Shown here: positions 41,771 through 52,013 of the stretch, one piece after another
Layout of the letters: every line of letters starts with the position of its first letter
How positions within the stretch are numbered: position 1 is the first letter of the stretch
Assembly: GCA_021814145.1 (NCBI GenBank)
Contig: JAKAIY010000004.1
Location: 1 to 57,188 of the forward strand
DNA: 57,188 nt
Reading direction: 5' to 3'
Source of the DNA: Chloroflexota bacterium
GTDB taxonomy: Bacteria > Chloroflexota > Ktedonobacteria > Ktedonobacterales > JADMIN01
Notes under the pieces: generated by a model
What the model was told of the DNA's origin: nothing
Seen by the model: only the letters and a program-made list of their open reading frames with translations
Database searches by the model: none
Position numbers and translations under genes: made by a program

Positions 41771-41799
41771 TTGACCCCTCGCGCTTGCTCGCCTATACT
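41771..41799 (+). promoter_or_regulatory. Sigma-70 type promoter of the lipoprotein gene
   Basis: TTGACC (41771-41776), 17 bases, TATACT (41794-41799), 54 bases before the GTG at 41853. This is one of the best-matching promoters in the window. Confidence 0.75.
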
Positions 41800-41852
41800 A
41801 TCGTCGCTTCAACAGACGCTGTCGCGCGCGATTTTATGGAAGGGCGTAACAC

Positions 41853-42407
41853 GTGAGCCGCTTCTCTCTCCCACACTCCCGCTCTCGATGGCTGGCTCGC
41901 GCCTGCGGAACCGGTTTGCTGGCGCTCTTCACTGTGTTAACCGCCGCATGTGGTGGTTCAAGTCTGCCAGGCGGGGTCTACACAAACCAGCAATACCACT
42001 TCAAGGTATCCTATCCCGCGGGATGGAAGGTTAATGTCTCGCAGCAGCCAGACGCCGCCGCCCCGCTCATCGTCATCATCACCCGCTCAGGCGAACGATC
42101 GGTCGCTGGCTCGATTATCTCCTCGCTCACCATTGATGTGCTGAAGGTAAGCGACGTTGGCGGCTCGCAAGTCGCCGCGCGACTGGCTCAGGAAAAGAAT
42201 CTTACGCCCGTTACACTCTCCGGGCTGTCTGCGTATCAGGATAAACCCGTGCAGCAGCAGGGCGCTGGCAATGAGTCGGCGTTTACCGTTACCCACACCG
42301 ACTATTTCCTCGTTCATGGGGCCTATGAGTATCAGATAAGCATAGACGCTTTCTCTGGGGACATGACCACGCTGGACGCCATGGCGCATTCTTTCGCCAT
42401 CATCTAG
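41853..42407 (+). CDS. Lipoprotein of unknown function (PsbP-like stretch)
   Basis: The 184-residue protein has a signal peptide with a lipobox, LTAACGG, so Cys33 is the probable lipid anchor. After it, YHFKVSYPAGWKVNVS resembles the start of PsbP/DUF1795-type domains, and a final VHGAYEYQISIDAFSGD would be the last strands. The GTG 41853 follows GGAAGGG. It is monocistronic with its own promoter. Function is not known. Confidence 0.7.
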   Translation: MSRFSLPHSRSRWLARACGTGLLALFTVLTAACGGSSLPGGVYTNQQYHFKVSYPAGWKVNVSQQPDAAAPLIVIITRSGERSVAGSIISSLTIDVLKVSDVGGSQVAARLAQEKNLTPVTLSGLSAYQDKPVQQQGAGNESAFTVTHTDYFLVHGAYEYQISIDAFSGDMTTLDAMAHSFAII

Positions 42408-42436
42408 GCAGGCCAGCGTCGTAGATCCGTATCGCC

Positions 42437-42450
42437 GCGCCGCCAGGCGC
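42437..42450. terminator. Small hairpin between lipoprotein gene and ligA
   Basis: GCGCC-GCCA-GGCGC, a 5-bp stem and tetraloop, in the 46-base gap between two convergent stops. Weak. Confidence 0.3.
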
Positions 42451-42453
42451 TCC

Positions 42454-44583
42454 TTATCGCACGCGCCTGCGCTCGGTGGGCAGCGCGTTGTGCGCGTCGA
42501 GCAGGGCCACGAGCCACGCCTCATCATGGATTGGGATACCCAGCTTCTCCGCTTTCGCCAGCTTGCTGCCAGGCGCCGCGCCTACAATAAGGTGATTCAG
42601 GCTCTTCGAGACACCGCTCGCAATCTTGCCGCCGAGCGCTTCGATCGCGGATTCCGCCTGTCCGCGTGTCAGCCGCTCCAATGATCCCGTCAACAGGAAA
42701 GTCTGTCCCGCCAGTGGAAGCGCGCCTTCAGTGATCTCCTCCCGCTTCGTCTCCAGCGTCAGCCCGGCGGCGCGCAGCCGCTCAACGAGCGCGCGGTTCT
42801 CCTCGTCTTGCGCCCATTGGAACACGCTCTGCGCGATGCGTGGGCCAATACCAGGCAACTCCGCGATCTGCTCTTCTGAGGCGGAGAGCAGCGCATCCAT
42901 CGAGCCAAAACCGGTCGCCAGCGTCTCCGCCGCCTTCTCGCCTACATAGCGGATACCCAGACCAAAGAGCAGCCTTGAAAGCGGCTGCTGTTTACTCGCT
43001 TCGATCGAGTTGAGCAGATTTGTCGCGCTGCGCTCCTGGAAGCCAGGCAGACTCAGCAGATCATCCAGGGTTAGCCGGTAGAAATCCGACGGATCCCGCA
43101 CCAGCCCGGCCTCCACGAGACGCAGGACGATCATCTCGCCCAGGCCCTGGATGTCCATCGCGCCACGACTCGCGAAATGCTGCAGGCCCTCCAGGCGTCT
43201 GCCCGGACACTGCGCATTGGGGCAATAGGTGACTTTCTCTTCTTCGTTGCGCACGACAGGCGTATGGCACACCGGGCATTCTTTTGGAAAGGTCCAGGCA
43301 CGCTCGGAGCCATCGCGCAGCTCGACCAGCGCCTTCACGACGCCCGGAATCACATCGCCATGCCGCTGCACCACAACCGTGTCGCCAATGCGGAGGTCCT
43401 TTCGCGCTACTTCGTCAGCGTTGAAGAGCGTGGCGTTTGCAATCGTCACGCCGCCAATCTGGACGGGCGCCAGGCGCGCGTTTGGCACCAGCGCGCCTGT
43501 GCGCCCAACCGACACCACAATATCCAGCAGCTTGGTATTCTCTTCGATCGGCGCGAACTTGTAAGCGATCGCCCAGCGCGGATCACGCGCGACCGCGCCT
43601 AACTCGATCTGTTGCCAGCGCTCATTTATCTTGAGAACAGACCCGTCAATATCATATGGCACCTCAAAGCGCGTCTTGCTCAACTGGTCAACGAACGCTT
43701 GCGCTTCATCGAGCGTCTCAAGACTGGTATCCAGCGGACTGATCGGGAATCCCCACGCCTGGAGCCATTCCAGCGATTGCCAGTGCGTTTCAGGCTCTGC
43801 CGCGCCCTCGATATGTCCAATCTGGTACGCCAGGAAAGATAGCGGGCGCTTTGCCGTCACGGAAGGGTCTTTCTGCCGTAAAGAGCCGGCCGCCGCGTTC
43901 CGGGCGTTCGCGAACAGGCGTGGTGTCACGCCTTGCGCCTGCGCTTCTTCGGCCAGACGGTTGTTCAGTCGCTCGAAGTCCGCCCGCAGCATGTAGACCT
44001 CGCCCCGCACCTCTACCACGGTTGGCAGCGGCGCTCTATCCGAAACGCCTAGATGGTGGGGAATATCCCGAATCGTGCGGATGTTCGCGGTCACATTCTC
44101 ACCGACCTCACCATTGCCGCGAGTGGCGCCCACACTGAGCGCGCCACGCCGATAAATGAGGTTCATGCTCAGACCGTCAATTTTGGGCTCACCAACATAA
44201 CGGAATACCGCTTCGGGCAAAATTGACTGCGCGCGGTCACGCCAGGCGATCAGTTCCTGCGGCGTCCGCACATTCGCCAGGCTCAGCATGGGCGTCAGGT
44301 GCCGGACCTTCGCAAAGCCCGCCGCGACTTCGCCAGCTACCCGCTGCGTTGGCGATTCAGCTTCCCGCAGTTCAGGATGCGCTTCTTCGAGCGCCTGGAT
44401 GGCCCGCATGAGATCGTCGTACTCAGCGTCCGAAATAATCGGACTGTCAAGCACGTAATAGGCGTAATCCGCCGCGCGCACACGCTCACGAAGTTCCTGA
44501 ATACGCGCGCGCAGCGCCTGTATCTCATCTACCCGCGCTATCTGCTCCGCTGAGAAGCCCTCGCGACCCATCGCGTCCGACAC
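42454..44583 (-). CDS. ligA: NAD-dependent DNA ligase
   Basis: The 709-residue ligase seals nicks using NAD+. Seen: the Ia domain with YYVLDSPIISDAEYDDLM, the adenylated Lys in EPKIDGLSM, the OB fold, a four-Cys zinc finger (CPVC..CPNAQC), helix-hairpin-helix repeats (LPGFQERSATNLLNSIE; LPGIGPRIAQSV) and a C-terminal BRCT domain (GQTFLLTGSLERLTRGQAE). The GTG 44583 is chosen with AGAGGA 6 bases upstream; an ATG four codons on is possible. It follows the diacylglycerol-kinase-like gene on the same strand by 112 bases. Confidence 0.96.
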   Translation of the reverse strand: MSDAMGREGFSAEQIARVDEIQALRARIQELRERVRAADYAYYVLDSPIISDAEYDDLMRAIQALEEAHPELREAESPTQRVAGEVAAGFAKVRHLTPMLSLANVRTPQELIAWRDRAQSILPEAVFRYVGEPKIDGLSMNLIYRRGALSVGATRGNGEVGENVTANIRTIRDIPHHLGVSDRAPLPTVVEVRGEVYMLRADFERLNNRLAEEAQAQGVTPRLFANARNAAAGSLRQKDPSVTAKRPLSFLAYQIGHIEGAAEPETHWQSLEWLQAWGFPISPLDTSLETLDEAQAFVDQLSKTRFEVPYDIDGSVLKINERWQQIELGAVARDPRWAIAYKFAPIEENTKLLDIVVSVGRTGALVPNARLAPVQIGGVTIANATLFNADEVARKDLRIGDTVVVQRHGDVIPGVVKALVELRDGSERAWTFPKECPVCHTPVVRNEEEKVTYCPNAQCPGRRLEGLQHFASRGAMDIQGLGEMIVLRLVEAGLVRDPSDFYRLTLDDLLSLPGFQERSATNLLNSIEASKQQPLSRLLFGLGIRYVGEKAAETLATGFGSMDALLSASEEQIAELPGIGPRIAQSVFQWAQDEENRALVERLRAAGLTLETKREEITEGALPLAGQTFLLTGSLERLTRGQAESAIEALGGKIASGVSKSLNHLIVGAAPGSKLAKAEKLGIPIHDEAWLVALLDAHNALPTERRRVR

Positions 44584-44695
44584 TGCTATCCTCTTCTCTC
44601 AGCCTCAAGACGAACGGAAACACAGCCAGCTCAACATGCTGCGGCGTCGAGGAACCATTCTCCGCTCGGCCTGACGAAACGGCGCCGCTATCCGG

Positions 44696-45652
44696 TCACG
44701 CGCCGCGCCGCAGCCACAGCGCCCCCGGCAGAATTGACACATCGAACCTCCTGTCCCGCATCAATTCTCCATCTATCTGCGCGTAGATTTCCACTTCCGA
44801 CTCGAGGATGGCATGCCGGGCGCGAAACATATGCGTCTCTGGCTGGTCAACATGCTGGCCGCGCTCGACCATCGGCAGCAGGCGAAGCGCGCGAATTTGT
44901 CTCGGTTTGTCAAGCACGCACACATCAAACAGCCCATCTTGCGGATCGGCGTCAGGATTGATCTTGAATCCGCCGCCATACGTCGGCCCGATACTCATCG
45001 CCACGGCCGCGTATGTCTGGCGTTTTACCGGGCCATCATCGAAACTGGCGCTCAGTGTCGGACACCCATCGTAGTGAAACAGCACCTCGATCAGAGCGGC
45101 GCTCATATACAGCGCGCGTCCTGTCAGGCCATAAGGCTTCAAGCGATTGGCGGTCGCGGCGCAGTTCGCGTCTATGCCCACACCTATCGCATTAATCACA
45201 TAGCGTTCATTGACCCGGCCAGCGTCCACGCGCACGGGAGAGCCCGTCAGCGCAAGCTCCAGGGCTGCCGCCAGATCGCTGGGCGCCCGCGCGACTCGTA
45301 GCGCGTAGTCATTCCCGCTTCCTACCGGGACAACCCCCAGCGCGACCGGCGCGCCTGCGCGTAACAGACCATTGCCGGCTTCGTGAACCGCGCCATCGCC
45401 TCCCACAACAACCACTGGCCGTCCCGCGCGCGCCGCTTCCTCCGCCAGATGAATCCCATCACCGGGCGTCCGTGTCAACACCAGCTCGCCACGGCCATGC
45501 GTCAGAAGACGCTCAATCAGCGGGCGCAGCTTTGCCGCCCGCCCGTTATTACTCGCTGGATTGAGAATGACGACAGGCTGCGTCTGGGATTGGGGCGCGG
45601 ACCCGGGGAATGGCGTGGACGTGGACGTCGTTTCTGGCGTAGGCGCGCCCAT
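44696..45652 (-). CDS. Diacylglycerol kinase family lipid kinase
   Basis: The 318-residue protein has the DAGK catalytic fold: VVILNPASNNGRAAKL, GGDGAVHEAGNGLL (ATP site), VVPVGSGNDYALRV, and ICMP-like YGGGFKINPDADPQDGLFDVCVLD near the end. Family members phosphorylate diacylglycerol or other lipids; YegS and DgkB are examples. A Ser/Thr/Pro-rich lead of about 25 residues precedes the core. GAGGAGG is 8 bases before the ATG. It lies between the mutase and ligase genes. Confidence 0.88.
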   Translation of the reverse strand: MGAPTPETTSTSTPFPGSAPQSQTQPVVILNPASNNGRAAKLRPLIERLLTHGRGELVLTRTPGDGIHLAEEAARAGRPVVVVGGDGAVHEAGNGLLRAGAPVALGVVPVGSGNDYALRVARAPSDLAAALELALTGSPVRVDAGRVNERYVINAIGVGIDANCAATANRLKPYGLTGRALYMSAALIEVLFHYDGCPTLSASFDDGPVKRQTYAAVAMSIGPTYGGGFKINPDADPQDGLFDVCVLDKPRQIRALRLLPMVERGQHVDQPETHMFRARHAILESEVEIYAQIDGELMRDRRFDVSILPGALWLRRGA

Positions 45653-45800
45653 AGCGGGCCTCCTCTAGCAAGCGAACGGTACATGTGAAGCGCCTGCGAA
45701 AATTGGATGTTGCGAGGCTTTCGGGAATCTGGCGTGACGCGCGTCGGGCTGGCTGATGCGCGTCCTCCGCCCAGTGTGTAGGACGCGCCAGAGAGCGAAC

Positions 45801-45816
45801 GGGGGCTTCCGCCCCT
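45801..45816 (-). terminator. Small GC hairpin after the methylmalonyl-CoA mutase gene
   Basis: GGGGC-TTCC-GCCCC pairs over a four-base loop, 25 bases past the stop at 45841; no T tract, so it may only pause transcription toward the next gene. Confidence 0.35.
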
Positions 45817-45840
45817 GGATGGGTCTGGGCGCGACGGCGC

Positions 45841-47535
<1,695 letters not shown>

Positions 47536-47756
47536 GTCAATCCCTCCTCGGAAGACCACGTCATAGCGCGAGCGCCGCGTAGAGAGGCCAGGGCGCTAGA
47601 TGCGAAAGATAGCGTAACACGAGCGACCGCCTACGGCAACATACGCGAGAAGGGCTTTTCACGGCGACAGAGAAGAAATCCGGCGGCGCATCGCGGTGAG
47701 CGCCGCGTGAGGCGCTGTGAAAGTCGCTGACCTACGGAGGCCGCGTCACACATGGC

Positions 47757-47797
47757 GATGCGCGGAATGGCTCGCTTGGGGAACCATTCCGCGCATC
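47757..47797 (-). terminator. 14-bp stem terminator after the QPQ-repeat gene
   Basis: GATGCGCGGAATGG and CCATTCCGCGCATC pair perfectly over a 13-base loop, 24 bases past the stop at 47821. It has no T tract, like the hairpin after ruvA. Confidence 0.6.
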
Positions 47798-47820
47798 ATC
47801 TGTGGACTGGACGGGCAGGG

Positions 47821-48558
47821 TTAGTTGGAGAAGATGCGGAAGATGTTGCGACCCTTGCCATCGTCCTCGGACTGGCCCTGCTGCGGCTGCTGCGGCTGCT
47901 GCGGCTGCTGCGGCTGCTGCGGCTGCTGGCCACCATAGTAGCCCGCGCCAGCCGGGGCGCTGCCACTGTCGCTCCAGCGAGGCCCGCCAACGCTGGGAAC
48001 GGGGGCGGTTGGGCCCTCATCCTGCGAGCGGCCCGCGCTGGCGCGGCTGGCCAGCCAGTCAGGCACTCCAGCGCCACCCTGGGGGGCAGCGGGCGTCGCG
48101 GGGGCGCCAGGCGCGCTAGGCGCGGCTCCCATTCCGGCGCTAGCGGCGCTGCCGAGGCGCTCGTGGTCAATCCAGTCATAGGCGCCGCCGAGCGCGTGCT
48201 CGCACCAAGTCGAGTAATCTTTCGGCGCGAGGCCGGTCTTCTCAAAGTGGTCGAGGCGGCGCATCGTGAGGACGAGCCAGTCTTCACCCTGCTCCACCAT
48301 GCGGTCAAGCAGATCCACACCGGTCACGCCGCTGCGCTGCAAGCGCTCGATAGCGGAAAGCTCGGCGGGGGAAGGACGGTAGGACGCCTCTTTGGCGTCG
48401 TTGTCGCGCAACTCAGCGCGGCGGCCCGCGATCGTCTCATCGAGAGACTGGGTGACGCGGGTGACGTACCAGGCCATATAACCGTCGGCGACCGACTGCA
48501 TGGCCTGTAACGGAAGCTGCTCGAAGAGCCGCGTTACGACAGAGGGATCAGAAGCCAT
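47821..48558 (-). CDS. Hypothetical protein with disordered Gln/Pro-repeat tail
   Basis: The 245-residue protein has a helical N-terminal half (ESVADGYMAWYVTR-like; LDRMVEQGEDWLVLTMRRLDHFEKTGL; YDWIDHERLG) and a disordered half rich in Ala, Gly, Pro, ending in a run of Q-Q-P units and NIFRIFSN. The first half looks like a compact helical domain of no known family. The C-terminal acidic-hydrophobic end may be a binding peptide. AGAAGGTG precedes the ATG. It is the second gene of a pair with the 172-residue protein, 65 bases apart, with a terminator behind it. Confidence 0.6.
   Translation of the reverse strand: MASDPSVVTRLFEQLPLQAMQSVADGYMAWYVTRVTQSLDETIAGRRAELRDNDAKEASYRPSPAELSAIERLQRSGVTGVDLLDRMVEQGEDWLVLTMRRLDHFEKTGLAPKDYSTWCEHALGGAYDWIDHERLGSAASAGMGAAPSAPGAPATPAAPQGGAGVPDWLASRASAGRSQDEGPTAPVPSVGGPRWSDSGSAPAGAGYYGGQQPQQPQQPQQPQQPQQGQSEDDGKGRNIFRIFSN
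47878..47922. repeat. Five perfect 9-base tandem repeats (CTGCTGCGG)
   Basis: The unit occurs five times without change in the coding strand of the QPQ-repeat gene and codes for Pro-Gln-Gln repeats. Its perfect identity suggests recent expansion and possible length variation. Confidence 0.9.
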
Positions 48559-48623
48559 TGGCTTTGCACCTTCTCGTTCGCTGAAACGTGTTCAAGGTGG
48601 CAGAGGCGGCGAACCGCCGGAAG

Positions 48624-49142
48624 CTAGTCGTCGTCATCTTGCTGGTGGCTTTGCCACCAGCCCTGGACGGAATCCGCGGATGAACCCTGGGCCGAAGCGC
48701 CAGCGGCGGACGCCCCAAAGGTAGCGGATTGGGATGGGTCCCCTGAGCCAGCCATCTGGCGCATCTGCTCGAAGGGATCGCTGGGAATCTGATCCGCCCG
48801 CGCCAGCAGGCTCGCGACGACCGCTGAATCCGCGACTGGAGTCACGGGTGCGGCGCTGCGTGTGGCAGCGGTCGCGGCGCTAGGCGCGGGCTGTCGTTGT
48901 TCCGGGTCACCGTCCAGTTGGGGCATAGCCGCCTTGATGACGTCAATGTTGCTCAGCTGGTGTCCTGACTCGGTGTAGGCGCGCAGCGCGGTGATGATCG
49001 GATTGTCGGTGTCAGGCAGCGGCGCGGATTGATCCGGTGTCATCTTCTGCACGCGCGCGCGTTCCTGTTCGAGGGTGTTGATCTGGTCGCGCAGGCGGCG
49101 GCCAATCTCCTGGTGATGCAGCCACAACTTGTACTTGCCCAT
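48624..49142 (-). CDS. Hypothetical protein with short coiled coil and acidic tail
   Basis: The 172-residue protein opens with a coiled-coil-like helix (HHQEIGRRLRDQINTLEQERARVQ), has a short ordered stretch NPIITALRAYTES, and then a long Ala/Ser/Pro/Gln-rich disordered part ending in DDDD. No family is recognised. It starts the pair with the QPQ-repeat gene. The acidic Asp tail and the partner's Gln/Pro tail suggest a complex built on low-complexity contacts, but this is only a guess. Confidence 0.55.
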   Translation of the reverse strand: MGKYKLWLHHQEIGRRLRDQINTLEQERARVQKMTPDQSAPLPDTDNPIITALRAYTESGHQLSNIDVIKAAMPQLDGDPEQRQPAPSAATAATRSAAPVTPVADSAVVASLLARADQIPSDPFEQMRQMAGSGDPSQSATFGASAAGASAQGSSADSVQGWWQSHQQDDDD

Positions 49143-49689
49143 CGTGTGTCCCTTGCTCAGTCGCGGCGTGATATTGGCGCCCAGACGACCTGGTGTCTAC
49201 GCAAACCCCGCTCAGCCCAGGCCGAGCGATTGGGGGAGCGCGCCGCGCGGTTATTCGCTTCGGGTCGCAAAGCTCCTGGTCGTCAGAAGCTAGCGATCAG
49301 GAGGGCGCGTTTCGTCGCCCGCCCCGTGTAGTCCGCGGCAGTATATCATAGGTCCTAATGACGGGCAAACACGCGGCCTCTGGCTGGCCCGATACGGCTA
49401 TTGGAGAGCTGGCGGCGTAGATCTGGCGCCTGAGCCCACCTGTTTCAAGGCCCTGAAGCTGAGCGGAAGGAAGCGTGTGCGCTATCCGCGCGCATGCGCG
49501 TTTGTAGGGCGCGCCTACGAGCGCAAGCGCGGATAATTGGGCGGAACGGAAATCCTGAAAGGCGGGAATAATATCAAGCTGGGAAGCGAATTTGCGCATT
49601 TGTGCTGATGACAGCAAGCGCTGATCGCCAGAAAGTAGCGCCTGGTAGCTATTTGGGCGCTATGATGTGGTCTGGCGAGGGGCGTGGGC
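49143..49689. other. 547-base intergenic region with promoter; no convincing gene
   Basis: Between the hypothetical pair (-) and the Thr-Pro-rich protein gene (+). It holds the promoter described at 49340-49368. The open frames in it (49297-49617, 49515-49958 minus) are antisense or lack protein character. TATGAT at 49661-49666 may be a -10 for the plus-strand gene. Confidence 0.5.
49340..49368 (-). promoter_or_regulatory. Sigma-70 type promoter of the hypothetical gene pair
   Basis: On the minus strand TTGCCC (49368-49363), 17 bases, TATACT (49345-49340) with TGA before it (extended -10). The start point is about 190 bases before the ATG at 49142, so the transcript has a long leader. Confidence 0.65.
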
Positions 49690-50103
49690 ATGGCTGATGA
49701 TGCGCGTGATGATCGAGCGGGATCTCGGGTGACCCATGAGCTGCGAGCGCGCTGGTGGCGCGGCCCGTCATTCCTGTTGTTTTGGTCCGCGGGTAATCTG
49801 CTGCTGGTAGGGATTGTGATAGGAATCTGGCTTGCGCCAGCGCCAGGCGATTCTGTGGCTGCGCCAATAGTCGCGCCAACCGCGACTGATATTCCGCTGC
49901 GCCTGCTGACGCCGGTGCCGGGCTTTGCGCTGACGGTAACGCCCGGGCCTTCCACCACTTCGACACCGACGCCCGCGCATGCTGGCGGTTCTGGCGCGTT
50001 ACCAACCGCGACGCCCGCCCCGCCAACCCCGACGCCTCAGCCGACCGCGACACCTATCCCGCCGACGCCGACGGAACGGCCGACGCCAAATCCACAATCC
50101 TGA
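49690..50103 (+). CDS. Membrane-anchored protein with Thr/Pro-rich tail
   Basis: The 137-residue protein has about 25 polar residues, one membrane helix (FLLFWSAGNLLLVGIVIGIW), and then a Thr/Pro-rich extracellular tail (TPTPTP-like, about 90 residues) with no globular domain. Such tails are common in Chloroflexota surface proteins and may span the envelope or be glycosylated. ATG 49690 is chosen for the GAGGGG 8 bases upstream; a GTG at 49684 is the alternative. It faces the convergent amidohydrolase gene. Confidence 0.55.
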   Translation: MADDARDDRAGSRVTHELRARWWRGPSFLLFWSAGNLLLVGIVIGIWLAPAPGDSVAAPIVAPTATDIPLRLLTPVPGFALTVTPGPSTTSTPTPAHAGGSGALPTATPAPPTPTPQPTATPIPPTPTERPTPNPQS

Positions 50104-50172
50104 GCCTGGTGGCTCAAGTCGTGGCTACGGACTCGCGGCAGTCACGCTGGCTTGCCCTGGCGTCGCTCGCCT

Positions 50173-51822
50173 CTATGCGCCCGCCAGCCCGGCGAAGCTT
50201 CCCGCCGCGTAGACGGGCCGCCCGCCGACCAGCGTCAGCACAGACTCCAGCGATGGGATGGCTTCGATGGGAGCAGTGAAATAATCATCGGAGAGCACGG
50301 CCAGGTCCGCCAGTTTGCCCGGCTCAAGCGTACCGAGCTGGCGCTCGTCGAATGAGAACCATGCGCTGCCGGAGGTGTAGAGCCGCAATGCCTCAGCCCG
50401 GCTCAGGCAGTGGCGTTCGTGACGCGGCGGCGCGCCATCTACCGAGCATCCTGTCACCAGCCACCAGAGCGAGAGCCAGGGATTGTAGGTAGTGACCCGT
50501 GTGGAGTCCGTTCCGGCTCCCACCGGGATGCCCAGGTCGAGCATACGGCGCAGCGGCGGCGCAGTACGCGCCTTGTCCTGTCCCCAGATCTTCGCGGAAT
50601 CGGCGGAGCGAAAGACCAGCCGGTCCTGGACGGTGATCCCGATGCCCAAGCGTTGCGCGCGCAGCAGATCAGGCTCGGTAATCATGTCGGCGTGCGCGAG
50701 TGAGAAGCGCCGCCCCGCGAGCGGCGTCTCGGCGTTGACCTCCTCCCAGGCGTCGAGCACGGCGGCGATGGTCGTATCCCAGACGGCGTGGATCGTCATG
50801 GGCCAGCCGCGCTGGATGACCATGCGTGTGATCTCGGCAAGCTCGCGCCGGCTATCGGGCGAGACATGGAATGCGGTGAGGCCTTCGAGGTCGTGGTAGC
50901 CGAACAGGACGATCTCGCCGGCTCCGACGACCCGTAAAAGCGCATCGCCCGGATCATCAGCGAAACGCGCGATCCAGTCGGCGATCTGCTGGCGCTCGGC
51001 GCCGCGCTCGGACGCGCCCACATAGAGGCGTGTCCGAAAATCCATCTCACCCCGGCGCCAGAGCTCGAAGATCGGGCGGTAGATGTCCCATACCGCTCCC
51101 AGGCCACCCGTGTCAATCCCAGTGGTCAGACCTACCCGGCTGAAGGCGTGGAACATGGTGCGCGTCGAAGCGATTTGCTGGTCGAGCGTGGGTTTCTCCA
51201 TGCGCTGAAGCACATGATTGAACGCTGGCACGCCGCGCACACGCCCCGTCGGCGCGCCGGTCGCGTCGCGCTCAAACAGCGCGCCGGGCGGATCACTTGT
51301 TTCCCTGGTGATCTCACACCGGCGCAGGCCCATGTCGTTGACAAGCGCATCCTCATAGAGCATCTGGACGTAGACGGGATGCTGGGGGGCGGCGGCGTTC
51401 AACTCTTCGCGCGACGGGCCGCGCTTCTCGGCGAACTGCCCTGGATGCCAGCCGCCGACCACACGAATCCAGGATCCCGCTGGCTGGCGCTGGGCGGCCT
51501 GCTCGATCAGCGCCAGCGCCTCCGCGAGGCTGCCGATCCCGTCCCAGTGGATCTCGTCATTCCAGGTGAGGCCAGCGCGCACATGATGCAGGTGGGAGTC
51601 AATGAGCCCCGGGATGACCCGGCGTCCTTCAAGGTCTACGATTGTCGCGCCTGGCCGGGCGAGCGCCATGACATCGCTCGCGCCGCCCAGCGCCAGCACG
51701 CGTTCACCACCAATAGCCATCGCCTCATGCTCCGTGGCGCTGACGGCGTTCGCGGTGATCTTGCCATTGATCAGAATCAGGTCAGCGGTTTTTGTGGGTA
51801 TTCCTGAGGAAAGTGAGGTCAT
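50173..51822 (-). CDS. Amidohydrolase of the YtcJ type
   Basis: The 549-residue protein is a metal-dependent hydrolase (Amidohydro_3). Seen: LILINGKITAN, GRRVIPGLIDSHLHHV (metal His-x-His), GWHPGQF, MTIHAVWDTTIAAVLDAWE, RFSLAHADMI (metal His) and IPVGAGTDSTRVTTYNPW (metal Asp). Relatives hydrolyse N-acyl or cyclic amide bonds of diverse compounds. ATG 51822 is used; the open frame's 95 earlier residues cross a gene-free region and are dropped. It is on the same strand as the isochorismatase-like gene, 191 bases downstream. The true substrate is unknown. Confidence 0.87.
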   Translation of the reverse strand: MTSLSSGIPTKTADLILINGKITANAVSATEHEAMAIGGERVLALGGASDVMALARPGATIVDLEGRRVIPGLIDSHLHHVRAGLTWNDEIHWDGIGSLAEALALIEQAAQRQPAGSWIRVVGGWHPGQFAEKRGPSREELNAAAPQHPVYVQMLYEDALVNDMGLRRCEITRETSDPPGALFERDATGAPTGRVRGVPAFNHVLQRMEKPTLDQQIASTRTMFHAFSRVGLTTGIDTGGLGAVWDIYRPIFELWRRGEMDFRTRLYVGASERGAERQQIADWIARFADDPGDALLRVVGAGEIVLFGYHDLEGLTAFHVSPDSRRELAEITRMVIQRGWPMTIHAVWDTTIAAVLDAWEEVNAETPLAGRRFSLAHADMITEPDLLRAQRLGIGITVQDRLVFRSADSAKIWGQDKARTAPPLRRMLDLGIPVGAGTDSTRVTTYNPWLSLWWLVTGCSVDGAPPRHERHCLSRAEALRLYTSGSAWFSFDERQLGTLEPGKLADLAVLSDDYFTAPIEAIPSLESVLTLVGGRPVYAAGSFAGLAGA

Positions 51823-52013
51823 GTGCGGCATCTCTTTCAAACAGGGGCTGGCGCCAGGGCGAACAGCGTCGCGTGCGGCGGTATAGGGCGCTGTCGTAAT
51901 AGAGGGAAGACAAGAGGCCAGCGTGTATTGATGGGGCGCGGTGGGTCGGGAGCGCAGGGAGCTGGAATAGCCCCTGCGTCCCCGATCCATTATCATGCCG
52001 GCGCGGCGCTGTC

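Noticed and set aside
47878-47922. Repeated 9-base unit as a CRISPR or satellite
   Set aside because: Repeats are contiguous with no spacers and lie in frame within a coding region.
49297-49958. Two minus-strand frames opposite the Thr/Pro-rich gene and the intergenic stretch
   Set aside because: They overlap the promoter of the hypothetical pair and the plus-strand gene with a membrane helix; no protein character.
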